From the NCBI RefSeq assembly GCF_000515255.1, contig NZ_KI911559.1, forward strand, positions 3,049,660-3,113,659: DNA of 64,000 nucleotides, given 5' to 3'. Source of the stretch: Rhodovibrio salinarum DSM 9154. Lineage in GTDB: Bacteria > Pseudomonadota > Alphaproteobacteria > Kiloniellales > Rhodovibrionaceae. The translations under genes and the position numbers were made by a program. This document shows positions 16,616 to 24,908 of the stretch, one piece after another; within the stretch, counting starts at the first letter, position 1, and each line of letters opens with the position of its first letter. The notes beneath the pieces are model-generated. The model was not told where the DNA came from. It was given only the letters and a program-made list of their open reading frames with translations, and searched no databases.

Positions 16616-16889
16616 CATCGAGACACACCAAGCGGCTTTCGACAGGACGGGAAACGCGCGCCAAACGGCGCTTTTCGGCCGACAATAACGGCGCAGCCGA
16701 GGGTCCATTAACAGGACTTACGCACGACCGAGCGGAAAGTTCCCGCACACCCAACGCGCTGGCTGCATGGACCGGTCACACCGCAACGATGCAGCCCACG
16801 CCCTGCGGACAGCGATAAAACCGGGTATCGGCTGGAGAGACCATCCCCAGGGACCAGGGAGGTGGCTGACAGACCGCTTAAAACGACGA
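16616..16889. other. Intergenic stretch without recognisable gene
   Basis: Between the ArsR-metF-metH promoter and the terminator at 16890. I see no supported coding frame, tRNA or known riboswitch pattern. Base composition is slightly lower in GC than the neighbouring genes up to about 16750. Confidence 0.4.
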
Positions 16890-16924
16890 AACCCCGGACC
16901 CGGGGCTACCGGGACCGGGGTTTT
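16890..16924. terminator. Bidirectional-type terminator after the 25-residue peptide gene
   Basis: AACCCCGGACCCGG (16890-16903) pairs with CCGGGACCGGGGTT (16909-16922), a 14-bp stem with one mismatch and a five-base loop. It is flanked by AAA on one side and TTTT on the other. It lies 37 bases downstream of the stop of the minus-strand peptide gene. Confidence 0.7.
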
Positions 16925-16960
16925 GCGCGAGCGGTCCGACGCTTAGCGATGGCTCTCATG

Positions 16961-17038
16961 CTAGACAGCCAAGGCGCCCAAGGTCAGGAGCGCGATCGCG
17001 GCGACGTAGGAAACGCCGATCATGTTGAACGGGGTCAT
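16961..17038 (-). CDS. 25-residue single-pass membrane peptide (novel small ORF)
   Basis: ATG at 17038 to TAG at 16961 encodes 25 residues, MTPFNMIGVSYVAAIALLTL followed by GALAV. After a seven-residue head the peptide is a single hydrophobic helix long enough to cross the inner membrane. A GGAG lies ten bases before the ATG and a strong terminator follows the stop, so it looks like a complete minimal transcription unit. It may be a small subunit of a membrane complex, as many peptides of this size are, but I do not recognise a family. The next minus-strand gene upstream starts 615 bases away, so it is probably transcribed alone. Confidence 0.55.
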   Translation of the reverse strand: MTPFNMIGVSYVAAIALLTLGALAV

Positions 17039-17200
17039 GGCGCGCGGGCTCCAAGCTATACGGTTGCGGTCAGCTTCTGTCCGCGTCGGGGATTTATCCC
17101 CCTACCGGACACGCGATATGTGCGCCGTTGGGGGCTGCACGACAACTGCAATCGCTGCCATCGAGCCCTGCCTCAATTGCATGGCTTTCAGTTAATCAGT

Positions 17201-17653
17201 TTAACGGTTTGCTGGCGATTTCTCCGATCCTTGCGCACCGCTCCCAGCATTCCGGGATAGCAGGCTTGCGACGAAGATCCGGCGATTATGGGCCGGCATC
17301 GTGCCATCGAGGCAAAGCCGCAGCAGCAGACAGGTCCGCGTGGCATCGCACGCCTGTCCGGGCGCCCGGCCGCCCAACTCACTCGCCAGGTCGCGGCCCA
17401 TCGCGTTGATCCGCCATACCTCCCGGCCAACCTCGTCGACGTCGGAATCGAGGTAGCCAGCCGCGTGCAGCCCCGCAATGGCGTCGTCGATCCAGGCCGA
17501 ATCGGCGTCGAAGCCAGGCGCCGCCAACCGCTGCATCCGGTCGCGCACCGCCGCTCCGCCGAGCGGCTGATCGTACACTGCCATCAGCACGGCGAGCGAC
17601 AGCAAGTCGTGAGCATCTAGCGGTCGCTGCGGCGAGGGACACGCGTCGGACAT
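17201..17653 (-). CDS. Hypothetical protein, possible winged-helix type
   Basis: A 150-residue cytosolic protein read from the ATG at 17653; 26 further in-frame codons upstream lack a ribosome site and look non-coding. The middle part, LLSLAVLMAVYDQPLGGAAV then AIAGLHAAGYLDSDVDEVGR and WRINAMGRDLASELG, has the helix-helix-wing rhythm of small winged-helix domains. The C-terminus is basic and low in structure. I do not recognise a named family. It lies alone between the peptide gene and DUF1289. Confidence 0.6.
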   Translation of the reverse strand: MSDACPSPQRPLDAHDLLSLAVLMAVYDQPLGGAAVRDRMQRLAAPGFDADSAWIDDAIAGLHAAGYLDSDVDEVGREVWRINAMGRDLASELGGRAPGQACDATRTCLLLRLCLDGTMPAHNRRIFVASLLSRNAGSGAQGSEKSPANR

Positions 17654-17764
17654 GACACGTCCACGATACGTGGCTCGGCAGGGTCCTGCCCATAGCAAAA
17701 TGCCACGCACCGGCGAACCGGCACATGGCATCGCCTGCCCTTTACGGCAGCTGATTGGCAGGCG

Positions 17765-18022
17765 TCAGGCGGGCTCGTTCTCCGGCAGCGGCTTCGCGCG
17801 AGCCTTGGCATGCTCGTGCCGGGCGATCAGCTTGCGGCCCTTCTTACTGTCCGGTTTGGCGTGCGTGTCCAGGATGCGCATCCACACTGCGTGCTTCTCC
17901 TGCGGGGTGAGCTTCTTCCAGCCCTTCTCCTCTGCCTTGGTCCGGCCGCAGGCCTTGCAAACTTTCTTCTTGTTGAACTCACAGACGTCGACACAGGGGT
18001 TCTTGGTCAGAAGACCGCTCAT
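17765..18022 (-). CDS. DUF1289 family protein
   Basis: An 85-residue protein with the DUF1289 signature: CVDVCEFNKKKVCKACGRT near residues 10-28, giving a four-cysteine cluster that probably binds zinc or iron-sulphur. KGWKKLTPQEKHAVWMRIL follows. The C-terminus is strongly basic (KKGRKLIARHEHAKARAK). Function of the family is unknown. It starts five bases after the small membrane protein gene upstream and is probably co-transcribed with it. Confidence 0.9.
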   Translation of the reverse strand: MSGLLTKNPCVDVCEFNKKKVCKACGRTKAEEKGWKKLTPQEKHAVWMRILDTHAKPDSKKGRKLIARHEHAKARAKPLPENEPA

Positions 18023-18026
18023 CGCC

Positions 18027-18236
18027 CTACCCCGCGACAGCCTGGAAAGCCGCCCCCGCGAGAACTACGAGCCCGAGCACGCCGATCATCGCGGTCGCCA
18101 CGCGAACCCCTTCCCGACGGTCCGCAAGCCGCGTGGTGAGCTCCCGGCGGGCACGGCGCGCAGACAAGCGACGAGCCGCCTGCCGATCACTCTCATCTGT
18201 CCGCTGTTCGTAGGTTCCGTCTAGCGTTGCGGCCAT
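18027..18236 (-). CDS. Small membrane-anchored hypothetical protein
   Basis: A 69-residue protein: a charged N-terminal part (residues 1-45, rich in Arg, Asp and Glu, probably helical) and one C-terminal membrane helix (VATAMIGVLGLVVLAGAAFQ). The ATG at 18236 is used here; another in-frame ATG at 18254 is equally possible. It is a tail-anchored-like layout with the charged head probably in the cytosol. No family recognised. It directly precedes the DUF1289 gene. Confidence 0.6.
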   Translation of the reverse strand: MAATLDGTYEQRTDESDRQAARRLSARRARRELTTRLADRREGVRVATAMIGVLGLVVLAGAAFQAVAG

Positions 18237-18514
18237 GGCTTTCTCACGTTCCATCCCGGAAAGCCCCCACCCGCGACCGGTCAACGGGCCGGGTACTCTC
18301 GCCATTCGTCCCGGGCCAGCTGTAGCGCCAGCCCACCCATGCAAACAGGCAAGGTCGTTGGACCTCGCATCCTGTAACTGCACATCATTCTCAACTGCAG
18401 AGTACGCCGCGCCTCGTGAGACTGTCAATCATCCCAACACGTCGCACGCAGGTAACCTGACAGGGCCGCCGCCCCTCGGTTAGGCTCCGGGCAAACACGG
18501 CGGGAGGAACGGTC
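18237..18514. other. Divergent intergenic region
   Basis: A 278-base spacer between the small membrane protein gene (minus) and an SDR gene (plus). It is lower in GC in the middle (about 18340-18440) than its neighbours and presumably holds both promoters. I see no gene or convincing consensus hexamer pair. Confidence 0.4.
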
Positions 18515-19282
18515 ATGACGCTCGACGATCTGCACGGCAAACGGGTGCTGATCACCGGGGCCAGCACCGGGATCGGCGCGGCGGTGGCGCGGGCGTTCGG
18601 CGCCCAGGGCGCCCACGTCGGCGTGCACTACAACGCAAGCGCCGACCCCGCGCGGGCGGTTGTCCACGACATCGAGGCAGCCGGTGGGCGCGCCCATCTC
18701 TTACAGGCCGATGCACGCGACCCCGAAGCGATGCGCGGAATCGTCGCCGACTTTGCCGAAGCCGCGGGCGGGCTGGATGTCCTGATCAATAACGCCGGCG
18801 GCACGTACGGCCGCACGCCGATCGAAGAGATCGACGACGCGCACTACGACAGCCTGGTCGACCTGAACCAGCGTTCGGTCTTCGTCGCCAGCCAGGCCGC
18901 CGTCCCTCACCTGCGCGCGGCCGGTGGCGGGACGATCATCAACACCGTGTCGATCGCCGCGCGCTCGGGGGGCAGCGGGGGCATCGCCGTCTACGCTGGG
19001 ACCAAGGGGTTCGTGGTGTCGTTCACCCGCGCGCTCGCCAAGGAACTGGCCGGCGACCGGATCCGCGTGAACGCGGTCAGCCCCGGCACGGTCGATACGC
19101 ACTTCCACGAGGTCGCCTCGACCCCGCAGCAGTTGGAAAACGCCAAGGGCAAAATTCCGATGGGCCGTCTGGGAGACCCGGAAGACCTGACGGGGAGTTT
19201 CCTGTATCTCGCGAGCGAGACGCTGTCCGGTTACGTCACCGGACAGGTGATCGAGGTCAACGGCGGCGCGCTGCTGCGCTGA
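18515..19282 (+). CDS. Short-chain dehydrogenase/reductase, FabG-like
   Basis: A 255-residue classical SDR. The cofactor loop ITGASTGIGAAVARAFG is near residues 12-28, NNAGGTYGRTPIEEI near residue 91, and the serine in INTVSIAARSGG. The Tyr/Lys pair is in VYAGTKGFVVSFTRALAKEL and the C-terminal block is GYVTGQVIEVNGG. The HYNAS segment after strand two suggests NADP use. GGCGGGAGGAACGGTC precedes the ATG. The small membrane gene at 19316 follows 33 bases later and may share the transcript. Substrate unknown. Confidence 0.93.
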   Translation: MTLDDLHGKRVLITGASTGIGAAVARAFGAQGAHVGVHYNASADPARAVVHDIEAAGGRAHLLQADARDPEAMRGIVADFAEAAGGLDVLINNAGGTYGRTPIEEIDDAHYDSLVDLNQRSVFVASQAAVPHLRAAGGGTIINTVSIAARSGGSGGIAVYAGTKGFVVSFTRALAKELAGDRIRVNAVSPGTVDTHFHEVASTPQQLENAKGKIPMGRLGDPEDLTGSFLYLASETLSGYVTGQVIEVNGGALLR

Positions 19283-19315
19283 ACGCGCGTTTGGAACAAT
19301 CGGAGATTTGCCGCG

Positions 19316-19555
19316 ATGCCCGTGGTCGAGTTCTACAGCGTGCTTTTGATCGCCCTGATGGGCTATCTGCTGCCCATCGGCGTGGCGGTCTTTTTCAAGC
19401 ACCGACGCATGCGCCCGATCGTGCTGGTCAATATTTTCGCCGGCTGGACCGTGATCGGCTGGTTCATGGCGCTCGCCATGGCCTTCGCCGACCAGCCCGC
19501 TGGCCATGCCCGCCCGCGTGCGCCCGAACACCCGGAAGATGGGACGTCAGAATAG
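19316..19555 (+). CDS. Superinfection-immunity-family membrane protein
   Basis: A 79-residue protein with two membrane helices: residues 5-27 (FYSVLLIALMGYLLPIGVAV) and about 38-58. The second contains NIFAGWTVIGWFMALAMAFA, the core signature of the T4 Imm-like superinfection immunity family (N-x5-GWT-x-IGW). A short polar linker with basic residues (KHRRMRP) joins the helices, and a charged C-terminal tail follows. Phage T4 Imm blocks DNA injection of secondary phage; chromosomal homologues are common and mostly untested. Located 33 bases after an SDR gene. Confidence 0.8.
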   Translation: MPVVEFYSVLLIALMGYLLPIGVAVFFKHRRMRPIVLVNIFAGWTVIGWFMALAMAFADQPAGHARPRAPEHPEDGTSE

Positions 19556-19572
19556 AGCGGTCGCGGCCGCGC

Positions 19573-21258
19573 TTAACCGATCATGCGACGTTGGGCGTCG
19601 TGTTTTCCCGGGTCCACGATCACCCGTTCGGCAGGCAGCACACAGGTCGCGGTTGTCCCCACGCCGGGCGCGGTATCAACCTCCAACGTTCCATCATGCA
19701 GCTCTGTGAGCATGCGGACAAGGGCCAGGCCAAGCCCGGTGCCCTGTTGTCGCCGGCTATAGACGTTGTCGAGCTGGGTGAACGGCTCGAACGCGCGGGA
19801 GAGTTGGTCGGGGGCCATACCGACGCCGGTATCGGCGACCGACAGACGCATCCGCCCCTGATCATCCAGACGTGCGGCGAGCGTGACCGTACCGCCCGGC
19901 TCCGTGAACTTCACGGAGTTTGACAGCAGATTGATCAGGATCTGCTTGATCCGCGTCCTGTCGACCATCACGGCCGGCAAATCCTCAGGCACATCCTCCC
20001 GAAGCTCCAAGAGCGCGCTCTGCGCCCGCTCGCCCAAAAGACGGGTACACGCCCTGGCCAGTTCGGCAAGGTTCACCGGCTCTTCGCTGAGGTCCGTGCG
20101 GCCTGCCTCGATCTTGGAGAGGTCAAGGACATCGTTGATCAATTCCAGCAGATGGTTTCCGCTGTCCCGAATGTCGTGCAAATACTCCAGACGCTGCTCT
20201 TCAGGGATATCCGGGCAACTGAACAGCAAGTCGGAGAAGCCGATCACGGCGTTAAGCGGTGTGCGCAGCTCGTGGCTCATCGCCGCCAGGAACTCGGACT
20301 TGGACTTGCTCGCGACCTCTGCCTCGTAGCGGGCGCGCTCCATCGCCTTCTGACGCGCCTCACGGTCGGTGATATCGCGCATGAAGGCATTGAAGGTCCG
20401 CCCGTGCGGCGTCCAGGTTTCTGTAATCGCCAGTTCGCAGAGGAACACACTGCCATCGCGCCGGCGCGCGGTGGTCCGTACCCGGCTGTTGAGGAACCAG
20501 GCATTACCCACGCGCAGTTGCCCCATCATCCGACGGTGCGCGTCGAGCTCGCCGCCGGGAACGATCAGCGCGGCCACCGACCGGCCCAGGGCCTCTTCCC
20601 GTGACCAATTGAAGGTTTGCTCGGCTGCGCGGTTCCAGTCGACGATGAGACCGTCGGGATCGAGCGAAAAGAAGGCGTCCAGCGCGGAATCCAGAACCCG
20701 ACGCGCATGTGCTTCCGTCGCTTCCGCGTCGGCGCGCGCGGTCACCGTCTCGGTCAGATCGGTACCCGTGCCACGATACCCGATGAACCGTCCCTTACGG
20801 CTGAAAACCGGCTTGCCGTTGATCTGAAAGACGTACCGCCGGCCGTCCTCGCTGAAATAGCTATAGCGGAAGCCAAAGAACGGCTGGCGCGCCTGGATTG
20901 TCTTCAGATGCTGGGTCCATTCGCTGGCCACGAAGCCATCTCGCGAGAACAGAAATTCACGATTCTGTCCCAAAAAGAGATCGCGCGACAAACCGGTGAC
21001 TTGCTCGAAACGCTCGGAAAAGTACACGAAGCGGTTTTCGGAATCGGTCTCCCAGACCCAATCGGCGGCAAGCTCGACGACATCGCTCAACCGCTGTTGG
21101 ACTTCGCGTGCTTCCGTTCGTTGACGTGTCAGCTTGGCAACGGTCGCGACCAGGAAGCTCACACCGAGAATCAGCACGCCCGCCGCCAAAATGACCGCCA
21201 CGACGATCACGCCGAAGAAATTTGTGGCCGTCACCCGAATTGTCCCGTCGAGATACAC
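19573..21258 (-). CDS. PAS-domain sensor histidine kinase
   Basis: A 561-residue kinase. One N-terminal membrane helix (about residues 14-40) is followed by PAS 1 (about 55-170, WVWETDSENRFVYFSERF) and PAS 2 (about 185-300). Next come a HisKA domain with AAMSHELRTPLNAVIGFSDL near residue 330 and an HATPase with VADTGVGMAPDQLSRAFEPF and GTGLGLALVRML. The start appears to be GTG. No response regulator lies beside it. It begins 86 bases after pcaB ends, on the same strand, so read-through from the pca operon is possible. Ligand unknown. Confidence 0.95.
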   Translation of the reverse strand: MYLDGTIRVTATNFFGVIVVAVILAAGVLILGVSFLVATVAKLTRQRTEAREVQQRLSDVVELAADWVWETDSENRFVYFSERFEQVTGLSRDLFLGQNREFLFSRDGFVASEWTQHLKTIQARQPFFGFRYSYFSEDGRRYVFQINGKPVFSRKGRFIGYRGTGTDLTETVTARADAEATEAHARRVLDSALDAFFSLDPDGLIVDWNRAAEQTFNWSREEALGRSVAALIVPGGELDAHRRMMGQLRVGNAWFLNSRVRTTARRRDGSVFLCELAITETWTPHGRTFNAFMRDITDREARQKAMERARYEAEVASKSKSEFLAAMSHELRTPLNAVIGFSDLLFSCPDIPEEQRLEYLHDIRDSGNHLLELINDVLDLSKIEAGRTDLSEEPVNLAELARACTRLLGERAQSALLELREDVPEDLPAVMVDRTRIKQILINLLSNSVKFTEPGGTVTLAARLDDQGRMRLSVADTGVGMAPDQLSRAFEPFTQLDNVYSRRQQGTGLGLALVRMLTELHDGTLEVDTAPGVGTTATCVLPAERVIVDPGKHDAQRRMIG

Positions 21259-21343
21259 CTATAACGTGTCTCAAGCTGCCAGCCACGATGTTAAGAAACG
21301 CTTTAGCTCTCGGCAAATCAAACGGAGGCATGCCGGCAACAAG

Positions 21344-22693
21344 TTAGCGCGCGATCCCGGAACGTTCGTCCGGGGCGAGTTGCGACAGCCCACGATCCAC
21401 CAGGGTCATGGCTGGCCCGATCAAACGGCTCGAACTGCACAAATCCTCCCAATCCACCGGCGCATGCGTGCGTGTGGCCAGCAGGTCGATCAAATGGCCC
21501 TCGCCCTGCCCCGCCATTCGGCACGCCTCGACCACATGTTGCTTGGCTTCCGCCTGCGGCAGGTGCTCGGCCAGCGCGAAGGTGGCCGCCTCCGCCAGCG
21601 GGAGGCCGCTGCCGCCGGTCACAGCGGCGGCCATCCGCTCCGTGTCGACCCTCAGCGCGTTCAGCAGCGCGCGGGCACGCCCCAGGCCGCCAGCCGCGCA
21701 CAGAGCAACTTGCGGCAGGTTGAGCCATTCCAGGGTCCAGGCCATGCCGTCACGCTCCAGTCCGTGCAGCTGCGCCTGGTGCGCCACCGCCAGGCTTCCC
21801 GCCGCGTGCCGGGCAAGCGTGACCAGCGTCTCCGCAGCAACCGGGTTCTGCTTGTTCGGCATGGTGGAGGAACCGCCCGCGCCGGCGAGTTGCAACTCGC
21901 CCACCTCCACCTGGCAGCCGTGGGCGACGTCCTGCCCCAGCTTGCCGAGCGCACCTGAAATCCGAGCGAAGCTGTCGGCCAGCGCCAACAGCCCGTCACG
22001 CTCGCCATGCCAAGCCGGAACCATCGCCCCAAGGCCCAATTCCCCCGCCAACGCGTCGGCCACCTCGGGTCCCCGGTCGCCCAGCGCCGACAGGTTGCCA
22101 GCCGCGCCACCGAACTGCACGCACAGGACCTCCGCGCGCAAGACCTTCAGCCGTGCCCGCTCGCGCGACAGCGGCCGCGCCCAGGCAAGCGTGCGTAAAC
22201 CGAAGCTGGTCGGTACCGCCGGCTGCGTGCGCGTGCGCGCCAGGCACAGCGTGTCGCGGTGCCCGGCGGCAAGGGTTGCCAGACACTGCACGACATCGCG
22301 CACACGCCGATCGACCAGATCGCACAGGTCCCTCAAGGCGAGTACGGTTGCGGTATCGATAACGTCCTGGCTCGTCGCCCCGAAGTGCACATAGCCAGCC
22401 GCTTCTTCATCCAACGCCGCGCGAAGCTGACGAACCAGTTCCGGCACCGGCACACCGTCGCTTGCGGTCGCGGCGCCGAGCGCCGCCCAATCGGGCTGCA
22501 GCGTCATGCTGGCATCGGCGATCCGGCGCGCGACGCCCGGCGGCAACAGGCCAAGGCGGCCCTGTGCGCAGGCGAGGCCACCTTCGACCCGCAGCATATC
22601 GGCGATCTGGCGTTCATCCGTGAACAGCGCCCGGACATCCGCGTCGCCAAGCAGATCGCCGGTCAGCGCGGAGGCGAACGGGGACAGGTTCAT
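21344..22693 (-). CDS. pcaB: 3-carboxy-cis,cis-muconate cycloisomerase
   Basis: A 449-residue fumarase/aspartase-superfamily enzyme that lactonises 3-carboxymuconate in protocatechuate breakdown. The superfamily signature GGSSTMPNKQNPVAAETLV lies near residue 270. YVHFGATSQDVIDTA near residue 100 and RTRTQPAVPTSFGLRTL near residue 153 are other active-site blocks. The ATG at 22693 is chosen over the GTG one codon earlier. It is the last gene of the pca operon, ten bases after the BKACE gene. Confidence 0.95.
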   Translation of the reverse strand: MNLSPFASALTGDLLGDADVRALFTDERQIADMLRVEGGLACAQGRLGLLPPGVARRIADASMTLQPDWAALGAATASDGVPVPELVRQLRAALDEEAAGYVHFGATSQDVIDTATVLALRDLCDLVDRRVRDVVQCLATLAAGHRDTLCLARTRTQPAVPTSFGLRTLAWARPLSRERARLKVLRAEVLCVQFGGAAGNLSALGDRGPEVADALAGELGLGAMVPAWHGERDGLLALADSFARISGALGKLGQDVAHGCQVEVGELQLAGAGGSSTMPNKQNPVAAETLVTLARHAAGSLAVAHQAQLHGLERDGMAWTLEWLNLPQVALCAAGGLGRARALLNALRVDTERMAAAVTGGSGLPLAEAATFALAEHLPQAEAKQHVVEACRMAGQGEGHLIDLLATRTHAPVDWEDLCSSSRLIGPAMTLVDRGLSQLAPDERSGIAR

Positions 22694-22705
22694 CACCGGC
22701 GTTCG

Positions 22706-23548
22706 TCAGGCAGCAGGCACAGTCTCGGGCAGCGACAGCAACCGCCGGGCCTCCCGACAACTGGCGGGGTGACGGCCGTAATCGCCGCACAATCTAGCCA
22801 CGCGTTCGACTAGTTCGGCGTTGCTGGCGGCCAGGCGATCCTTGTCGAAACGGATGTTGTCCTCCAGGCCGGTGCGGCAATTGCCGCCCAGCTCCAGCGC
22901 CCAGTGGTTGACGGTCAACTGATGCCGGCCGATCCCGGCGGCGGTCCAGGTCGCCTCCGGCATATGCTTCTTGAGCTGGGCAACCTCGAATTCGAGCACC
23001 TCGCGATCCGCCGGCATGGCGTTCTTAATGCCTAGTACAAACTGAACGTGCAGCGGTGTCGACAGTTCCCCCCGCTTCGCCATCTCGAAAGCCGTGTAGA
23101 GCATCGACAGGTCGAACACCTCGATCTCCGGCTTGATGTCATGGCGCTGCATCGCCGCTGCCAGCTCGGTCACCAGCTCCGGATGATTCTCGTAGATCAT
23201 GCTGGGGAAATTGCAGCTACCGGTGGACAGGGAGGCCATGTCGGGCGCCAAGTGCAGCATGCTGCCACGCTCCTCGGCGGCGCGGCCACGCCCACCGGTG
23301 GAGAACTGCACGATCATCCCTGGACAGTGCTTGCGCACGCCCTCCTGGTAGCGGGAAAACTTGTCCGGGTCGGAGGATGGGCTCTCGTCGTCGTTACGCA
23401 CGTGCACGTGGGCGATCGACGCGCCGGCTTCCCAAGCGGCCTGGGTGGATTCGATTTGTTCCTCGACCGTGATCGGCACCGCCGGCGTATGTTCCTTGCG
23501 CGGCACGGAACCGGTGATCGCAACGGTGATGATACAGGGATCGGTCAT
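22706..23548 (-). CDS. Beta-keto acid cleavage enzyme (BKACE, DUF849)
   Basis: A 280-residue TIM-barrel zinc enzyme. Key blocks are IITVAITGSVPRKEHTPAVP near residue 5, GASIAHVHVRNDDE (metal HxH) near residue 42, MIVQFSTGGRGR, and late VNHWALELGGNCRTGLEDNI near residue 230. BKACE enzymes exchange a beta-keto acid with acetyl-CoA, giving acetoacetate and a new acyl-CoA. Placed between pcaG and pcaB, the likely substrate is beta-ketoadipate, giving succinyl-CoA plus acetoacetate. This would replace the pcaIJ transferase and pcaF thiolase, neither of which is in this window. The family is firm; the substrate is inferred from context. Confidence 0.93.
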   Translation of the reverse strand: MTDPCIITVAITGSVPRKEHTPAVPITVEEQIESTQAAWEAGASIAHVHVRNDDESPSSDPDKFSRYQEGVRKHCPGMIVQFSTGGRGRAAEERGSMLHLAPDMASLSTGSCNFPSMIYENHPELVTELAAAMQRHDIKPEIEVFDLSMLYTAFEMAKRGELSTPLHVQFVLGIKNAMPADREVLEFEVAQLKKHMPEATWTAAGIGRHQLTVNHWALELGGNCRTGLEDNIRFDKDRLAASNAELVERVARLCGDYGRHPASCREARRLLSLPETVPAA

Positions 23549-23590
23549 GGGTCTGGCGTCTCGCTGAAGTGTCGCAATGCAGGGATCGGA

Positions 23591-24196
23591 TCAGAGGTCG
23601 AAGAACACCGTCTCGCCCGCACCCTGCAGCCGGATGTCCATCCGGTAGACCGGCCCATCGGCCGCGTCCTGCCGGTCGGCGATCAGGGTGTCGCGCCGCT
23701 CCGCCGGCACCTGCGCCAAGACGGGATCGGCGGCATTCGCGGCCGCCTCGTCGGCGAAGTAGACGCGGGTGTAGAGGTGGCTCAGCAGGCCCCGGGCGAA
23801 TACGACCAGACTGATGTGCGGCGCCGCATCCGCCGCCACGGCCCCCGGCTTGAGCGTGCGGAAGACGAAACGGCTCTCCGGATCGGTGCCCGTGCCGCAG
23901 CGCCCGTAGCCGCGGAAGCCAGGCCGGTTGCCCACGCCGTCGGCAGACGACGGCAGCCTGCCAGCGGCATCGGCCTGCCAGATTTCGATCAGGGCATCGT
24001 CGACCGGCGCTCCCTGGGTATCCAATACCCGTCCGATGAGCCAGATCCGCTCGCCGGCCACCTCTTCGCTTCCAAGCAGGTCCGGCCCGACCAGACCGGG
24101 CAGCGGATAGCCGTACTGCCGGGGTGTCAGGCCATAGGCAAAATAGGGTCCGACCGTCTGCGACGGCGTCTGCTTATGCTGGGCATCATCGGCCAT
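23591..24196 (-). CDS. pcaG: Protocatechuate 3,4-dioxygenase, alpha subunit
   Basis: A 201-residue intradiol dioxygenase subunit with TPSQTVGPYFAYGL near residue 10, GRVLDTQGAPVDDALIEIWQ, and HISLVVFARGLLSHLYTRVY. As usual for the alpha subunit, the iron ligands are not conserved; the partner beta subunit carries them. The ATG at 24196 has GAGGGG seven bases upstream; a longer reading from 24211 is possible. It overlaps pcaH by 11 bases, implying coupled synthesis of the two subunits. Confidence 0.96.
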   Translation of the reverse strand: MADDAQHKQTPSQTVGPYFAYGLTPRQYGYPLPGLVGPDLLGSEEVAGERIWLIGRVLDTQGAPVDDALIEIWQADAAGRLPSSADGVGNRPGFRGYGRCGTGTDPESRFVFRTLKPGAVAADAAPHISLVVFARGLLSHLYTRVYFADEAAANAADPVLAQVPAERRDTLIADRQDAADGPVYRMDIRLQGAGETVFFDL

Positions 24197-24908
24197 GGGC
24201 GTGCCCCTCATCCGGTGGCGTCTGGGCGCGGCCGCGCAGCACGATGTCGAAGCGGTAGCCGAGTGCCAGCCCCGGCTCGGTCAATGACCAGTCGAACTCG
24301 GCGATCAGCCGCGGCCGCGCGACCCGGGGCGTCCCCAGGAAGATCGGATCGGCGTCCAGCAACGGGTCGCCCGGGAAATACATCTGGGTCACCAGCCGGG
24401 TAACCAGCGCCGGCCCGATCACGGAGAAGTGGATATGGTTGGGACGCCAGGCGTTGTGGTGGTTACCCCACGGATAGGCGCCGGGCTTGATCGTCTGGAA
24501 ACGATAGCGCCCGTCAGCGTCCGTCAGCGCATACCCCGCACCGAGGAAGTTCGGGTCGAGCGGCGCCTCGTGCTGATCGCGGATGTGCACGTAGCGCCCG
24601 GCGGCGTTGGCCTGCCAAATCTCGATCAGGGTATGGGGCACGCCACGGCCGGCCTCGTCCAGCACCCGCCCGGCGACCACGATACGCTCGCCCAGCGGCT
24701 CGGCATTGACCCAGCCGTTGCGGGTCAGGTCGGCCTGCAGAGGGTCGATCATATTGGGGTCGAAACTGGGACCGGCCGCTTCCGGCAGATCGCCCGACAG
24801 ACTCACCAGCGGCTGGCGGGGGCCGCGCGCGCGGGTCGACTTGTAATCCGGCGCGATCAAAGGGGGATGGCTATCCCAATCGCGAGCATGAAAGTTACCG
24901 GCGGTCAC
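24186..24908 (-). CDS. pcaH: Protocatechuate 3,4-dioxygenase, beta subunit
   Basis: A 240-residue catalytic subunit that opens protocatechuate between its hydroxyls to 3-carboxy-cis,cis-muconate. The intradiol fold shows GRVLDEAGRGVPHTLIEIWQ near residue 80 and NAAGRYVHIRDQHEAPLDPN (tyrosine ligand region). Late, YPWGNHHNAWRPNHIHFSV (second tyrosine and two histidine iron ligands) lies near residues 145-163. Its start overlaps the pcaC stop by four bases. Confidence 0.97.
   Translation of the reverse strand: MTAGNFHARDWDSHPPLIAPDYKSTRARGPRQPLVSLSGDLPEAAGPSFDPNMIDPLQADLTRNGWVNAEPLGERIVVAGRVLDEAGRGVPHTLIEIWQANAAGRYVHIRDQHEAPLDPNFLGAGYALTDADGRYRFQTIKPGAYPWGNHHNAWRPNHIHFSVIGPALVTRLVTQMYFPGDPLLDADPIFLGTPRVARPRLIAEFDWSLTEPGLALGYRFDIVLRGRAQTPPDEGHAHGR

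Noticed and set aside
16503-16620. A SAM or cobalamin riboswitch upstream of the methionine operon
   Set aside because: The gap between promoter and start codon is too short and shows a protein-type palindromic operator; no riboswitch core was recognisable.
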